This document shows positions 17,508 to 29,993 of a stretch of DNA of 64,000 bases, one piece after another. Origin of the DNA: Actinomadura livida. GTDB taxonomy: Bacteria > Actinomycetota > Actinomycetes > Streptosporangiales > Streptosporangiaceae. Positions within the stretch are counted from its first letter, which is position 1; each line of letters starts with the position of its first letter. Where the stretch lies: contig NZ_BMRO01000007.1 in the NCBI RefSeq assembly GCF_014648675.1, positions 75,011-139,010 of the forward strand, in the 5' to 3' direction. The notes under the pieces are model-generated. The model saw only the letters and a list, made by a program, of their open reading frames with translations, had not been told where the DNA came from and searched no databases. The translations under genes and the position numbers were made by a program.

Positions 17508-20500
17508 GTGATCACGCCGGGAGAGCTGGCCCGGCTGCTGGAGATCCCGGAGCCGACCGACGAGCAGGCCCGGGTGATCGAGGCTCCGCTGGCGCCGATG
17601 GCGGTGATCGCGGGCGCCGGGTCCGGCAAGAGCGAGACGATGGCCGCACGGGTCGTGTGGCTGGTCGCGAACGGCTTCGTCCGGCCCGAACGCGTCCTCG
17701 GCCTCACCTTCACCCGCAAGGCCGCCGCCGAGCTGGGCGCCCGCGTCCGCAAGCGGCTCGACACGCTGCGCGAGGTCCTGCCAGGCGACGAGCTGGAGCG
17801 GCTCGGCGGCGACGCCCTGTTCGACGGCGAGCCGATGGTGTCGACGTACCACTCGTACGCCGCGCGGCTGTTCGGCGACCACGCGCTGCGCGAGGGCCTC
17901 GAACCGACGATGCGGCTCATCTCGCCGGCCGTGGCCTGGCAGATCTGCTCGCGCGTCGTGGACGCCTACGACGGCCCGATGGACCGCGTCGACTGGCAGC
18001 CCGACACCGTCACCAAGGCCGTCATGGACCTCGCCGGAGACCTGGCGGAGCACCTGCGGACGCCCGAGGACGTCCGCAAGGTCGGCGCGTGGCTGGACGA
18101 GCGGTTCGCCGAGGTGAAGAAGCCGCTGAAGGCCCAGCGCGACATCCTCGCCAAGCACGCCGTCCGCGAGCAGCTGATGCCCCTCGTCGAGGCGTACGGG
18201 CGGGCCAAGGCCGGCCGGGAGGTCGTCGACCACGGCGACCAGATGGCCCTGGCGGCGCGGATCGCCTACAAGCATCCCGAGGTCGGGATGATCGAGCGGT
18301 CGCGGTTCTCCGTCGTGCTGCTGGACGAGTACCAGGACACCAGCCAGGCGCAGCTCGTCCTGCTGAAGTCGCTGTTCGCGGGCGGGCACCCGGTGACGGC
18401 CGTGGGCGACCCCTGCCAGTCCATCTACGGGTGGCGGGGCGCCAGCGCGGGCAACCTGCTGCGGTTCGCCCACGACTTCCCGCTGCGGCCGGGGGCCGCC
18501 GGGGGGCGCCCGGTGCCGGCGCCCGTCGTGCAGCTGAGCCGCTCGTTCCGCAACGGCGAGCGGATCCTGGAGGCCGCCGCCACGGTCCAGGAGGAGCTCC
18601 GCGCGGAGACGAAGGCCGTGCCGCGGCTGATCCCCGGCGCGGGGCGGGAGGGCCGGGGGCGCGTCGAGTGCTCGCTGTTCCCCACCGTCGAGGACGAGGC
18701 CGACCGCATCGCCGCGCGCATCGCCCAGCTCATCGCCGCCGATCCGGGCACCGCCCCCGACGGCGGCCCGCAGCCGGAGCCGCTCCGGTACGCCGACGTC
18801 GCCGTCCTGGCCCGGAAGCGATCGCAGTTCCCGCTTCTGAGGCGCGCGCTGGAGGCCCGCGGCATCCCGGTGGAGGTCGTCGGCCTCGGCGGGCTGCTCA
18901 CCGTCCCCGAGGTGCAGGACGTCGTCGCCACGCTGCGGGTCATGCACGACCCGACGGCCGGCGCGTCCCTGGCCCGGCTGCTCACCGGCCCGCGCTGGCG
19001 GCTCGGCCCGCGCGACCTCGTCGCCCTCGGCCGCCGCGCCCGCACCCTCGCGCAGGAGGCGGCCCGCGACGTCACCCCGCCGGAGACGGCCGAGCCCCAG
19101 GAGGCCGAACCGTCGGAGGAGGCGGGCGAGCAGCCCCCGGAGGACGGCGCGGACCCGCTCCGGCAGCTCGTCAGCGAGCTGAACCAGGAGACCGGCAGCC
19201 TGGTCGACGCGCTCGACGACCTCGGCCCCCCGGACGCGTACTCGCCGGAGGGCTACGGGCGGCTGCGGCGGCTCCGCGACGAGCTGCGCACGCTGCGCGG
19301 CCAGGTCGGGCTGCCGCTGCCCGACCTCGTCAACGAGGTGGAGCGCGCGCTCGGGCTGGACATCGAGGTCGCGGCGCGCTCCGGGCTCGACCCCGTCACC
19401 GCCCGCGCCGACCTCGACGCCTTCATCGACGCCGCCGCCACGTTCGCCGGCGACGCCGAGGACCCGACGCTCGGCGCGTTCCTCGCCTACCTCAAGGCCG
19501 CCGAGACCGAGGAGTTCGGGCTGGAGGCCGGGCGGGTCGGGGAGACCGACAGCGTCAAGCTGCTCACCGTCCACGCGTCCAAGGGCCTCGAATGGCCGGT
19601 GGTCGTCGTCCCCGGCCTGTCGTACGTCCCGCAGAAGAACGGCGCGCCCGCCAAGGGCTCGATCTTCCCGTCGCCGCCGCAGAACGCCACCCGCTGGACC
19701 GCGAACCCCCGCGTCCTGCCGTTCATGCTGCGCGGCGACCGCGCCGACCTGCCGCCGCTGAGCGGGCTCGACAAGGACGACCTCGCCGCCTTCGACCAGG
19801 CGTGCTCCGACCGCGACCTGCGGGAGGAGCGGCGGCTCGCCTACGTCGCGGTCACCCGCGCGTCCAGCCTGCTCATCGCCACCGGCTACTGGTGGGGGTC
19901 GTCGGGCCGCCCGCTCGGCCCGTCGCCCTTCCTGGAAGAGGCACGTGCCGCCTGCCTCGCCGGCGGCGGGTCCGTCGCCGTGTGGGCCGACCCGCCCGAG
20001 GAGGGCGCCGCGAACCCGCTGCTCGCCGACCCCGACGAGGAGCAGTGGCCGGTGGCGCCCGGCGACCGCGGCCGGTCCGACGTCTCGGCGCGCGGGCGCT
20101 ACGAGGCCGTCGTCGAGGCGGCCCGCATGGTCGGGGACGAGATGGCCGGGCGGACGCGGCACTGGTCCGGGGACGCCGGCCTGTCCGACGCCGACCGCGC
20201 CCGCATGACCGCGTGGGCGCGCGACGTCGAGCTGCTCCTCGCCGAACGCGACCGCGGCCGCGGCGGCGACGGGCTGCTGGTCGAGCTGCCCGCGCACCTG
20301 TCGGTGTCGTCGCTGGTGTCGCTGGCCCGCGACCCGGCGGCGCTGGCCCGGCAGATCCGCCGCCCGATGCCGCGCCCGCCCGCCCCCTACGCGCGGCGCG
20401 GCACCGCGTTCCACGCCTGGCTGGAGAGCCGCTGGGGGCAGCAGCGCCTCCTCGACCCCGACGAGCTGCCCGGCGCCGCCGACGAGGGCGCCGCCGACGA

Positions 20501-20882
20501 CGCGCACCTGGAGCGGCTGCGGTCCCGGTTCGAGGAGTCGGAGTGGGCGGCGCGGGAGCCGCTCGACATCGAGGTCCCGTTCGAGACCGTCATCGGCGAC
20601 CGGCTGGTCCGCGGCCGGATGGACGCCGTGTTCCGCTCCCGGGACGGCGGCTACGAGGTCGTCGACTGGAAGACCGGCTCGCCGCCGTCCGGGGACGAGG
20701 CGCGGTTCGCGTCGGTGCAGCTCGCCGCGTACCGGCTGGCGTGGGCGGAACTGGCCGGGGTGGACGTCGGGCGGGTCAGCGCGGCGTTCCACTACGTCGG
20801 CGCGAACGTCACCGTCCGTCCCGCGGACCTGCTCGACGCCGCCGGCCTCGCCGCGCTGCTGGACGGCGTCCCCGCTGCCTGA
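17508..20882 (+). CDS. adnB: AdnB-like UvrD-family helicase-nuclease subunit
   Basis: 1124 residues, 46 bp after adnA. The motor has Walker A GAGSGKSE, LTFTRKAAAEL, LLDEYQDTSQAQ, GDPCQSIYGWRGAS, VHASKGLEWP and VAVTRASSLL. A long Glu/Pro-rich insertion follows the middle motor region (PETAEPQEAEPSEEAGEQPP). The C-terminal RecB-type nuclease has RRGTAFHAWLESRWG and YEVVDWKTGSPP with the DWK catalytic signature. In mycobacteria AdnB is the main translocating motor of the AdnAB heterodimer, which processes double-strand breaks for homologous recombination. The start is the GTG at 17508, shortly after a G-rich stretch. The first-position assignment of adnA and adnB follows their order and domain features. 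Confidence 0.9.
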   Translation: MITPGELARLLEIPEPTDEQARVIEAPLAPMAVIAGAGSGKSETMAARVVWLVANGFVRPERVLGLTFTRKAAAELGARVRKRLDTLREVLPGDELERLGGDALFDGEPMVSTYHSYAARLFGDHALREGLEPTMRLISPAVAWQICSRVVDAYDGPMDRVDWQPDTVTKAVMDLAGDLAEHLRTPEDVRKVGAWLDERFAEVKKPLKAQRDILAKHAVREQLMPLVEAYGRAKAGREVVDHGDQMALAARIAYKHPEVGMIERSRFSVVLLDEYQDTSQAQLVLLKSLFAGGHPVTAVGDPCQSIYGWRGASAGNLLRFAHDFPLRPGAAGGRPVPAPVVQLSRSFRNGERILEAAATVQEELRAETKAVPRLIPGAGREGRGRVECSLFPTVEDEADRIAARIAQLIAADPGTAPDGGPQPEPLRYADVAVLARKRSQFPLLRRALEARGIPVEVVGLGGLLTVPEVQDVVATLRVMHDPTAGASLARLLTGPRWRLGPRDLVALGRRARTLAQEAARDVTPPETAEPQEAEPSEEAGEQPPEDGADPLRQLVSELNQETGSLVDALDDLGPPDAYSPEGYGRLRRLRDELRTLRGQVGLPLPDLVNEVERALGLDIEVAARSGLDPVTARADLDAFIDAAATFAGDAEDPTLGAFLAYLKAAETEEFGLEAGRVGETDSVKLLTVHASKGLEWPVVVVPGLSYVPQKNGAPAKGSIFPSPPQNATRWTANPRVLPFMLRGDRADLPPLSGLDKDDLAAFDQACSDRDLREERRLAYVAVTRASSLLIATGYWWGSSGRPLGPSPFLEEARAACLAGGGSVAVWADPPEEGAANPLLADPDEEQWPVAPGDRGRSDVSARGRYEAVVEAARMVGDEMAGRTRHWSGDAGLSDADRARMTAWARDVELLLAERDRGRGGDGLLVELPAHLSVSSLVSLARDPAALARQIRRPMPRPPAPYARRGTAFHAWLESRWGQQRLLDPDELPGAADEGAADDAHLERLRSRFEESEWAAREPLDIEVPFETVIGDRLVRGRMDAVFRSRDGGYEVVDWKTGSPPSGDEARFASVQLAAYRLAWAELAGVDVGRVSAAFHYVGANVTVRPADLLDAAGLAALLDGVPAA

Positions 20883-20976
20883 TTTTCCCGGAATGTCGGG
20901 TGATGTGCCGCACGCACCCCTGTTCACCGAACGTCGTTTCAGGGATGATCCGGGCAACAATCCGAGGAGGCGGGAC

Positions 20977-21756
20977 GTGACGGTGACCCATGACGAGAAG
21001 GTCGTACGCGAGTTCTCCAAGCAGGCGGCGGGCTTCGCCGACCCGGCGCGCAACTCCGCCTTCACCCGTCATCTGGACCGGCTCGTCCATTTCATGGAAC
21101 CGGAGCTCGACCTCGAGGACATCGTGCTGGAGGTCGCTGCCGGCACCGCGCTCGTGTCCCGCGCGATCGCCCGGCGCGTCCGGCACGTGACGGCCCTCGA
21201 CCTCACCCCGGCGATGCTCGCCGAGGGCAAGCGCGACGCCGACCACGCCGCCCTCATGAACATCACCTTCGCGCACGGCGACGCGACGGCCCTGCCGTTC
21301 CTGGAACGGTCGTTCACGCTGGTCGTCACGCGCTTCTCGCTCCACCAGGTCGCCGATCCGGAGGCCGTCGTCCGGGAGATGTGCCGGGTCGGCCGCCCCG
21401 GCGCCGCGCTGATCATCGCCGACCTGGTCCGCCCCGACGGCGTGCCGGGCGACCCGGACCGCATCGAGCGCCTCCGCGACCCCTCGCACGGCACCGCCCT
21501 CACCGAATCGCGCATCGCCGAGATCGTCACCGCCTGCGGCGCGGACGTGAAGCGGTCCGACCGGTTCGACTGGGTCCGTCCCCTCGACCCGTGGCTGGAG
21601 TTCTCCGAGACCCCCGACGACGCCGCGGCGCAGATCCGCCGGGAGCTCGCGGACGAGCTGGCGGGCGGCCCGCCCACCGGCATGCGCCCGAGCGAGGTCG
21701 ACGGCGTCCTGCACTTCACGCACACCTACCTCTTCCAGCAGGCGATCGTCGGGTAA
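20977..21756 (+). CDS. SAM-dependent methyltransferase, UbiE-like class I
   Basis: 259 residues. The SAM site is LEVAAGTALVSRAIA (motif I, slightly divergent from the usual E-x-G-x-G-x-G), followed by VTALDLTPAMLAEGK, HGDATALPFLERSF and the catalytic-domain strand VVTRFSLHQVADPEAVVREM. These place it with UbiE/COQ5-like methyltransferases acting on small molecules. The GTG at 20977 has GAGGAGG six bases upstream and is preferred over the ATG at 20893, which lies close to the adnB stop. The substrate is unknown. The gene follows adnB by 94 bp and probably has its own promoter. Confidence 0.88.
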   Translation: MTVTHDEKVVREFSKQAAGFADPARNSAFTRHLDRLVHFMEPELDLEDIVLEVAAGTALVSRAIARRVRHVTALDLTPAMLAEGKRDADHAALMNITFAHGDATALPFLERSFTLVVTRFSLHQVADPEAVVREMCRVGRPGAALIIADLVRPDGVPGDPDRIERLRDPSHGTALTESRIAEIVTACGADVKRSDRFDWVRPLDPWLEFSETPDDAAAQIRRELADELAGGPPTGMRPSEVDGVLHFTHTYLFQQAIVG

Positions 21757-21789
21757 CGTTTTCGACCAAGTGTTCGACGCGGGTCGCTC

Positions 21790-22128
21790 ATGTGTTCTAT
21801 GTTGTCGAACATGGGTTCTAGCACCGTGGGTTCTGTCGCCGGGCGGTCCCTCGATCGCGAGCCGGCCGCGCTGGCGATGCGCATCGGCGTCGTCGCGGCC
21901 GAGGCGGCCCTCGCCACCTTCGCCCGCAACCTCGACCTGGACGACCTGGCGGACGGCGTCGACTTCCAGGGCGCCATCGGCCCCGCCGAATGGCCGGTGT
22001 TCTCCCTGGTCATCGACACCCTCGCCGAGGCCGGACCGGGCGACGACCGGTCCCTGGACGAGCGCCGCGCCGACGCCCTCAACGACCTGGCCCGCATCTG
22101 CATGGCCGCGAAGGCCCGCGTCGCCTGA
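21790..22128 (+). CDS. Hypothetical protein, 112 residues
   Basis: A mostly helical, Ala-rich acidic protein (ALAMRIGVVAAEAALATFAR, EWPVFSLVIDTLAEAG). I do not recognise a family. The ATG at 21790 is used; ATGs at 21799 and 21811 are alternatives, the last giving MGSSTVGSVAGRS. It sits between the methyltransferase and the glycosyltransferase on the same strand. No signal peptide or membrane segment is apparent. Confidence 0.6.
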   Translation: MCSMLSNMGSSTVGSVAGRSLDREPAALAMRIGVVAAEAALATFARNLDLDDLADGVDFQGAIGPAEWPVFSLVIDTLAEAGPGDDRSLDERRADALNDLARICMAAKARVA

Positions 22129-22198
22129 GCGCCGCCCGCGGGGTGCCGGTCAGGGGATGAGTTGGACGCGCGCCCACGGGCACTGCGAGGCTGCCGAC

Positions 22199-23392
22199 GT
22201 GTCGGTGTTGGGCGTTCTGGCGCTGGCCGCCCTGGCGGGGTGGCTCTACCTCGCGCTGGGCCACGGCGCCTTCTGGCGGACGGGCCCGGGACTGCCGGAG
22301 GGCGCCGACCCGCCCGGCTGGCCGCGGGTGGTGGCGGTGGTCCCCGCCCGCGACGAGGCCGCCGTGCTCCCGGAGACCCTGCCGACCCTGCTGGCCCAGG
22401 AGTATCCGGGCCACTTCGGCGTGATCGTCGTGGACGACGGAAGCACCGACGGCACCGCGGACGTCGCGGCCCGCCTCGGCGGCGGCCTCTCCGACGGGCT
22501 CGGCGGGCTTCGCGTGGTCGAGGCGGGGGAGCGGCCGCCGGGCTGGGCGGGCAAGGTCTGGGCGATGTCGCGGGGCGTCCAGGCGGCGGGCGAGCCGGAG
22601 TACCTCCTCTTCACCGACGCGGACATCGCCTACGCCCCCGGCACGGTGACGCGGCTCGTGCGCGTCGCGACGGCCGAGCGGCGCGACCTCGTGTCCCAGA
22701 TGGCGACGCTCAGCACGCACACCCGGTGGGAGCGCCTGATCGTGCCCGCCTTCGTGTACTTCTTCGCCCAGCTCTACCCGTTCCGCCGCGTCACCCGCGA
22801 CGGCGCCCGCACGGCCGCCGCGGCCGGCGGCTGCATGCTCGTCCGCCGCGAGACCCTGGCCCGCGCCGGCGGCCTCGCCGCGATCCGCGGCGCGCTGATC
22901 GACGATGTCGCGCTCGGGCGCCTGCTCAAGCGCGCCGGCGGCCGCTGCCGCCTGGACCTGAGCCGCGACGTGGTCAGCCGCCGCCCCTACCCGCGCCTCG
23001 CCGACCTGTGGACGATGGTCGCCCGCAGCGCCTACCACCAGCTCCGCTACTCGCCGGCCCTCCTCGCCGGCACGATCGCCGCGCTGCTCCTGATCTACGC
23101 GGTGCCGCCCGTCGCGGCCGTCACCGGATGGGCCGGCCTCGCCCTGGGCGCCCGGCACGCCGCCGTCCCCGCCGCGGTGGGCCTCCTCGCGTGGACGATC
23201 ATGGCCGCCACCTACGCGCCCGTGCTCCGCTTCTACCGCCTGTCCGCGCTGCGCGCCCCGGCCCTCCCGCTCGTCGCCCTGATGTACGCGGCCATGACCG
23301 CCGATTCGGCCCGCCGGCACCGCGCCGGGCGTGGCGGTGCCTGGAAGGGCCGCACGGCCGCTCCCCAGGAGAGCCGGACGACGGGCAGCTGA
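22199..23392 (+). CDS. Membrane glycosyltransferase family 2, HpnB-like
   Basis: About 397 residues. An N-terminal membrane segment (VSVLGVLALAALAGWLYLAL) precedes a GT-A domain: VAVVPARDEAAVLPETLPTL, VDDGSTDGTADVA, the DxD-type motif LLFTDADIAYAPGT, and LIDDVALGRLLKRAG. Three or more C-terminal membrane segments follow (AGTIAALLLIYAVPPVAAV and beyond). This layout matches hopene-associated glycosyltransferase HpnB, though no hopanoid synthesis genes are adjacent. The GTG at 22199 with GAGG upstream is chosen; an ATG at 22157, also in frame, has its purine run directly abutting the start. The tail is basic and unstructured. Confidence 0.82.
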   Translation: MSVLGVLALAALAGWLYLALGHGAFWRTGPGLPEGADPPGWPRVVAVVPARDEAAVLPETLPTLLAQEYPGHFGVIVVDDGSTDGTADVAARLGGGLSDGLGGLRVVEAGERPPGWAGKVWAMSRGVQAAGEPEYLLFTDADIAYAPGTVTRLVRVATAERRDLVSQMATLSTHTRWERLIVPAFVYFFAQLYPFRRVTRDGARTAAAAGGCMLVRRETLARAGGLAAIRGALIDDVALGRLLKRAGGRCRLDLSRDVVSRRPYPRLADLWTMVARSAYHQLRYSPALLAGTIAALLLIYAVPPVAAVTGWAGLALGARHAAVPAAVGLLAWTIMAATYAPVLRFYRLSALRAPALPLVALMYAAMTADSARRHRAGRGGAWKGRTAAPQESRTTGS

Positions 23393-23409
23393 ACCCTTTT
23401 GGCGGGGTC

Positions 23410-23520
23410 ATGCGCCCCTCAGAGGCCGAGGTCGTGGTCGCCGGCCTTCAGAGCCGCCTCAGCATCGCGCAGGTGTGCTCGGCCTACGGCGGGCTGAGCG
23501 ATACGAACGGGCGTGCTTAG
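23410..23520 (+). CDS. Possible small protein, 36 residues
   Basis: An ATG at 23410 preceded by GGCGGGG opens a 36-residue frame, MRPSEAEVVVAGLQSRLSIA then QVCSAYGGLSDTNGRA. It lies in the gap between the glycosyltransferase and the lipase. There is no recognisable domain. It could be a real small protein, a gene remnant or chance. Confidence 0.2.
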   Translation: MRPSEAEVVVAGLQSRLSIAQVCSAYGGLSDTNGRA

Positions 23521-23644
23521 CAGGATCGAACAAATCCGACATCCGCATCCATCGTTCGGCGCTATTGGAGTAAGTGTCCAGTGACGTTACGGTCGGGTGG
23601 CCGTCGCCCGGACGGTATGGGGGATGACGAAGGGTTACGGGCCG

Positions 23645-24898
23645 ATGTCCATCACAGTCCGCCATGTCCTGCGCGCCGTCCTGGCGTCCTGGCTCGGGGT
23701 CGCCCTCGTGGTGACCGCGCTGCAGGGGCCGGCCGCCGCGGCTCCCCAGGACGCCAAGCCTCCCGCCGAAGATCCGTTCTACCGCCCGCCCGAGCCCCTG
23801 CCGGAAGGGGCGTCCGGCGACATCATCAGGTCGCGCCCGGCCGTGTTCACCGTCGACCCGTTCGGCGGGTCGCCCGTCCAGGACGTCACGTCGTGGCAGG
23901 TCCTGTACCGGTCGGAGAACGTGCACGGCACGCCGATCGCGGTGTCGGGGATCGTCCTCGTGCCCACCAAGCCGTGGACCGGCGAGGGCCGGCGGCCCCT
24001 CGTCTCCTACGCGGTGGGGACGCGCGGCCTCGGCGACTCGTGCGCCCCGTCCCACACCCTCACCACGGGTCTGGACTACGAGGCACTGATGATCATCGAC
24101 GCGCTCAACAAGGGCTGGGCCGTCGCCGTCACCGACATGGAGGGCCTCGGCACGCCGGGCGGGCACACCTACGAGGTCGGCCGCTCCCAGGGCAAGGCCG
24201 TGCTGAACATGGCGCGGGCCGCGCGGCGCCTTCCGGAAGCCGGGCTCGGCGGCTCGCCCGTCGCGGTCTGGGGCTACTCCCAGGGCGGGACGTCGGCGGG
24301 CTGGGCGGCGGAGCTCGCCGGCTCCTACGCGCCGGACCTGCCGATCAAGGGCGTCTTCGCCGGGGGAGTGCCCGCCGACCTGCACGCCGTCGCCGAGGGG
24401 CTCGACGGGTCGCTCTTCATCGCGCTGATGTTCATGGCCGCGGTCGGCTACGACTCCGCCTACCCCGGGCTGGACCTGGACGGGTACCTCAACGACGCGG
24501 GCCGCGAACTCCTGGAGAACGCCCGCGAGATGTGCCTGACCAGCGTGGACGGCGCCTCGACGCTCCTCACGACGGCCTTCAAGCGCATCAGCGACTACTC
24601 GACGGCCAACCCGCTGGACGACCCCGCGTGGCGCGCGGCGCTCGACGCCAACAAGCTCGGCGGGACGGCCCCGGGCGTCCCGGTCCTGCAGACCCAGGCC
24701 GTCTACGACCAGATCATCCCGTTCCAGCAGGCCGACACCCTGCACCGGGCGTGGTGCGCCAAGGGCGCCAACGTGACCTGGAAGACCTACACGCTCGCCG
24801 AGCACGCCACCGGCATGCTCTGGAGCCACCCCGACGCCATGAAGTTCATCACCGACCGCTTCGCGGACAAGCCCGTCCAGGGCAACTGCCCCCGCTGA
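23645..24898 (+). CDS. Secreted lipase, LIP family (PF03583-type)
   Basis: 417 residues with a signal peptide (MSITVRHVLRAVLASWLGVA to about PAAAAP). The alpha/beta hydrolase nucleophile elbow is VWGYSQGGTSAGWAAE (GxSxG as GYSQG), with the probable catalytic Asp in QAVYDQIIPF and His in LAEHATGML. Conserved family features include FGGSPVQDVTSWQVLYRSEN and VTDMEGLGTPG. Relatives include Candida antarctica lipase A-like secreted lipases, which hydrolyse triacylglycerols and other esters. The ATG at 23645 has GAAGGG upstream; in-frame starts exist at 23597 and 23624. It appears to be a single-gene unit. Confidence 0.88.
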   Translation: MSITVRHVLRAVLASWLGVALVVTALQGPAAAAPQDAKPPAEDPFYRPPEPLPEGASGDIIRSRPAVFTVDPFGGSPVQDVTSWQVLYRSENVHGTPIAVSGIVLVPTKPWTGEGRRPLVSYAVGTRGLGDSCAPSHTLTTGLDYEALMIIDALNKGWAVAVTDMEGLGTPGGHTYEVGRSQGKAVLNMARAARRLPEAGLGGSPVAVWGYSQGGTSAGWAAELAGSYAPDLPIKGVFAGGVPADLHAVAEGLDGSLFIALMFMAAVGYDSAYPGLDLDGYLNDAGRELLENAREMCLTSVDGASTLLTTAFKRISDYSTANPLDDPAWRAALDANKLGGTAPGVPVLQTQAVYDQIIPFQQADTLHRAWCAKGANVTWKTYTLAEHATGMLWSHPDAMKFITDRFADKPVQGNCPR

Positions 24899-24956
24899 TC
24901 TGATCGGTACCGCGGGCCGAGGCCATCCCGTCCCCTCCGCGGGGCAGGATGGCCTC

Positions 24957-25349
24957 ATGGATTTGGTGGAGTTCCTCCGAGCACGGCTGGCGAGGGACGA
25001 GCAGATCGCCCGCGACTGCTCCGGCCTCGCCTGGAAGACCGGGCCCTCCGGCACGATCCACACCGACCCGCAGCCTCCCGGCGACCCCGGTGACGCCGCC
25101 TATGTGGCGAAGGCGGAGAACGGCGCGTACGCCGAGCACATCGCCCGGCACGACCCGTCCCGGACCCTCGCCCAGGTGGCCGCCGTCCGCCAGATCCTCG
25201 ACGACTACGAGAAACAGGCGTGGATCCTCGAACAGGGCCACCGGACGCCGGAAACCGAAGCGGCCCAGGTCGTCCGCGAGAACGTGCTGCGCCGCCTCGC
25301 GCTGCCGTACGCGTCGCATCCCGCATACCGAGATGATTGGCGCCCCTGA
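24957..25349 (+). CDS. DUF6221 family protein
   Basis: 130 residues. MDLVEFLRARLARDEQIARD at the start, then HIARHDPSRTLAQVAAVRQI and the ending LALPYASHPAYRDDWRP, are the conserved features I associate with the actinobacterial DUF6221 family, often near phage or accessory genes. The function is unknown. The central part is acidic and the C-terminus is a predicted helix plus a conserved tail. It stands alone before the metH leader. Confidence 0.75.
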   Translation: MDLVEFLRARLARDEQIARDCSGLAWKTGPSGTIHTDPQPPGDPGDAAYVAKAENGAYAEHIARHDPSRTLAQVAAVRQILDDYEKQAWILEQGHRTPETEAAQVVRENVLRRLALPYASHPAYRDDWRP

Positions 25350-25383
25350 CAGACAGGGGCGGGGCCCGTTATGTAACCTCGAT

Positions 25384-25462
25384 GTGAGGCCGAGAGGCGC
25401 TGCAACGGGCGAGAGCCCGCCACGCTCGGCCTCGGAAGTCGGTGGAACAAGGGCGCCTCCCA
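25384..25462 (+). promoter_or_regulatory. S-adenosylhomocysteine (SAH) riboswitch in the metH leader
   Basis: The leader folds as expected for the SAH riboswitch. P1 is GAGGCCGAG (25386-25394) with CTCGGCCTC (25425-25433). An internal GGGC-GAGA-GCCC hairpin (25407-25418) follows the conserved GAGGCGCTGCAAC segment. GAGGCGC (25394-25400) pairs perfectly with GCGCCTC (25453-25459) as the P4/pseudoknot helix. Known SAH riboswitches share the GAGG-GCGCUGC core and precede metH, metF or ahcY. Here the aptamer ends 16 bp before metH. They are ON switches: SAH would promote metH expression and so SAH recycling. Confidence 0.85.
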
Positions 25463-25475
25463 CTCAAGACGGGAG

Positions 25476-29087
<3,612 letters not shown>

Positions 29088-29095
29088 CGGCCGGA

Positions 29096-29131
29096 ACGCC
29101 CGGCGGCCGCCGCGCCGCGGCCGCCGGGCGT
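29096..29131. terminator. Perfect hairpin between metH and the hemerythrin gene
   Basis: A 14-bp perfect stem (29096-29109 with 29118-29131, ACGCCCGGCGGCCG) and an 8-base loop. It lies between two convergent genes, 8 bp past the metH stop and 13 bp past the other gene's stop, so it can serve both. Confidence 0.75.
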
Positions 29132-29144
29132 GCTCGCATGGCCG

Positions 29145-29936
29145 TCAGGCCCAGGGACGTCCGATGCGGACGCGCCAGACCTCCGGGCCGGTCTCCAGGT
29201 AGTCCCAGGTGAAGTCGCCGGGGTGCTCGGCGGCGAACTGGTAGTACAGCGGCTTCGGGTCGTGGTCGTTGACCAGGATGAACGCCCCGCCGTTGTCCAG
29301 CGCGCGGTACGCCGCGAAGATCTGCTCGTGCCGCTGCGCGGGGACGAGGACGCGCACGTCCAGTTCCCCGCCGTCGAGCTCGGCCTTCGCACCGGGCGTG
29401 CCGGGGTCGTCGTGGCCGCCGCACGTGCAGTGGTGCCCGTCCGCCCCGTCCCGCGGGCTCTCGGCCTCCGCGCCGAGGATCTCGTGCATCCCCGCGAGCA
29501 GCGCGCCGAGGTCGACGCCCGCGTCGACGAGCGCCGGCAGCAGCAGATCGTTCTCCTTGTGCAGGTGGGACGCGAACAGCGCGCTGAGGGCCGACGCCGC
29601 GGCGATCGTCTCCCCGGGCGTGCGCGCCGCCTCCAGCTCGGCGAGCCGCTCCTTCAGCACGGTGTGCTCACGCAGCATGGCGCGCAGCAGCAGGCGGGCC
29701 TCGGGCAGGTCCTCGGCCGCCCGGTAGAGGGTCTTCTCCTCGGCCTCGGCGTGCGGGACGACCTCGTCGGCGCAGAACGCGACGAGCCGGTCGCGCCGCT
29801 CGTGCGGTGCGGCGAGCTGGTCGGCGGCCCGCGCGATCGTGAGGACGTGGTCCGCCATGGTGCGGCCGAGCCGCTCGTGGTGGTCGAGGATCGCCCGCAC
29901 GGTCTCCTGCTGCGGGCTCGCGGTCGATGTGGTCAT
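29145..29936 (-). CDS. Hemerythrin-domain and DUF2249 protein
   Basis: 263 residues. The N-terminal hemerythrin HHE domain has the di-iron ligand pattern ILDHHERLG, VPHAEAEEKTLY, LREHTVLKE and SHLHKENDLLLP. A His/Cys linker (GHHCTCGGHDDPG) leads to a C-terminal DUF2249 domain: ELDVRVLVPAQRHEQIF, LVNDHDPKPLYYQ, YLETGPEVWRVRIGR. DUF2249/hemerythrin proteins are commonly encoded with denitrification or NO-response genes. Here it is divergent from an NnrS-like gene and a copper nitrite reductase. The ATG at 29936 has GAGGAG six bases upstream. A role in sensing, binding or repairing damage from nitric oxide is inferred from context. Confidence 0.88.
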   Translation of the reverse strand: MTTSTASPQQETVRAILDHHERLGRTMADHVLTIARAADQLAAPHERRDRLVAFCADEVVPHAEAEEKTLYRAAEDLPEARLLLRAMLREHTVLKERLAELEAARTPGETIAAASALSALFASHLHKENDLLLPALVDAGVDLGALLAGMHEILGAEAESPRDGADGHHCTCGGHDDPGTPGAKAELDGGELDVRVLVPAQRHEQIFAAYRALDNGGAFILVNDHDPKPLYYQFAAEHPGDFTWDYLETGPEVWRVRIGRPWA

Positions 29937-29961
29937 GAGCACTCCTCGTGCCGAGCTGTTT

Positions 29962-29987
29962 TTTACAACCGTACTTGTATTTATAGT
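29962..29987. promoter_or_regulatory. AT-rich divergent promoter with ACAA-N6-TTGT dyad
   Basis: The 57-bp gap between two divergent genes contains an unusually AT-rich stretch. ACAA (29965-29968) and TTGT (29975-29978) form an inverted repeat with a 6-base spacer, next to TATAGT (29982-29987), a plausible -10 box for the plus-strand operon. A redox or NO-responsive regulator could bind here; its identity is unknown. Confidence 0.4.
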
Positions 29988-29993
29988 AGCGGT

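Noticed and set aside
13742..21065. Very long minus-strand open frames opposite adnA and adnB (1392 and 1194 codons).
   Set aside because: They are the GC-rich antisense shadow of adnAB: Arg/Gly/Val/Leu-rich composition, no domain, no credible start. The plus-strand frames carry complete helicase and nuclease motifs.
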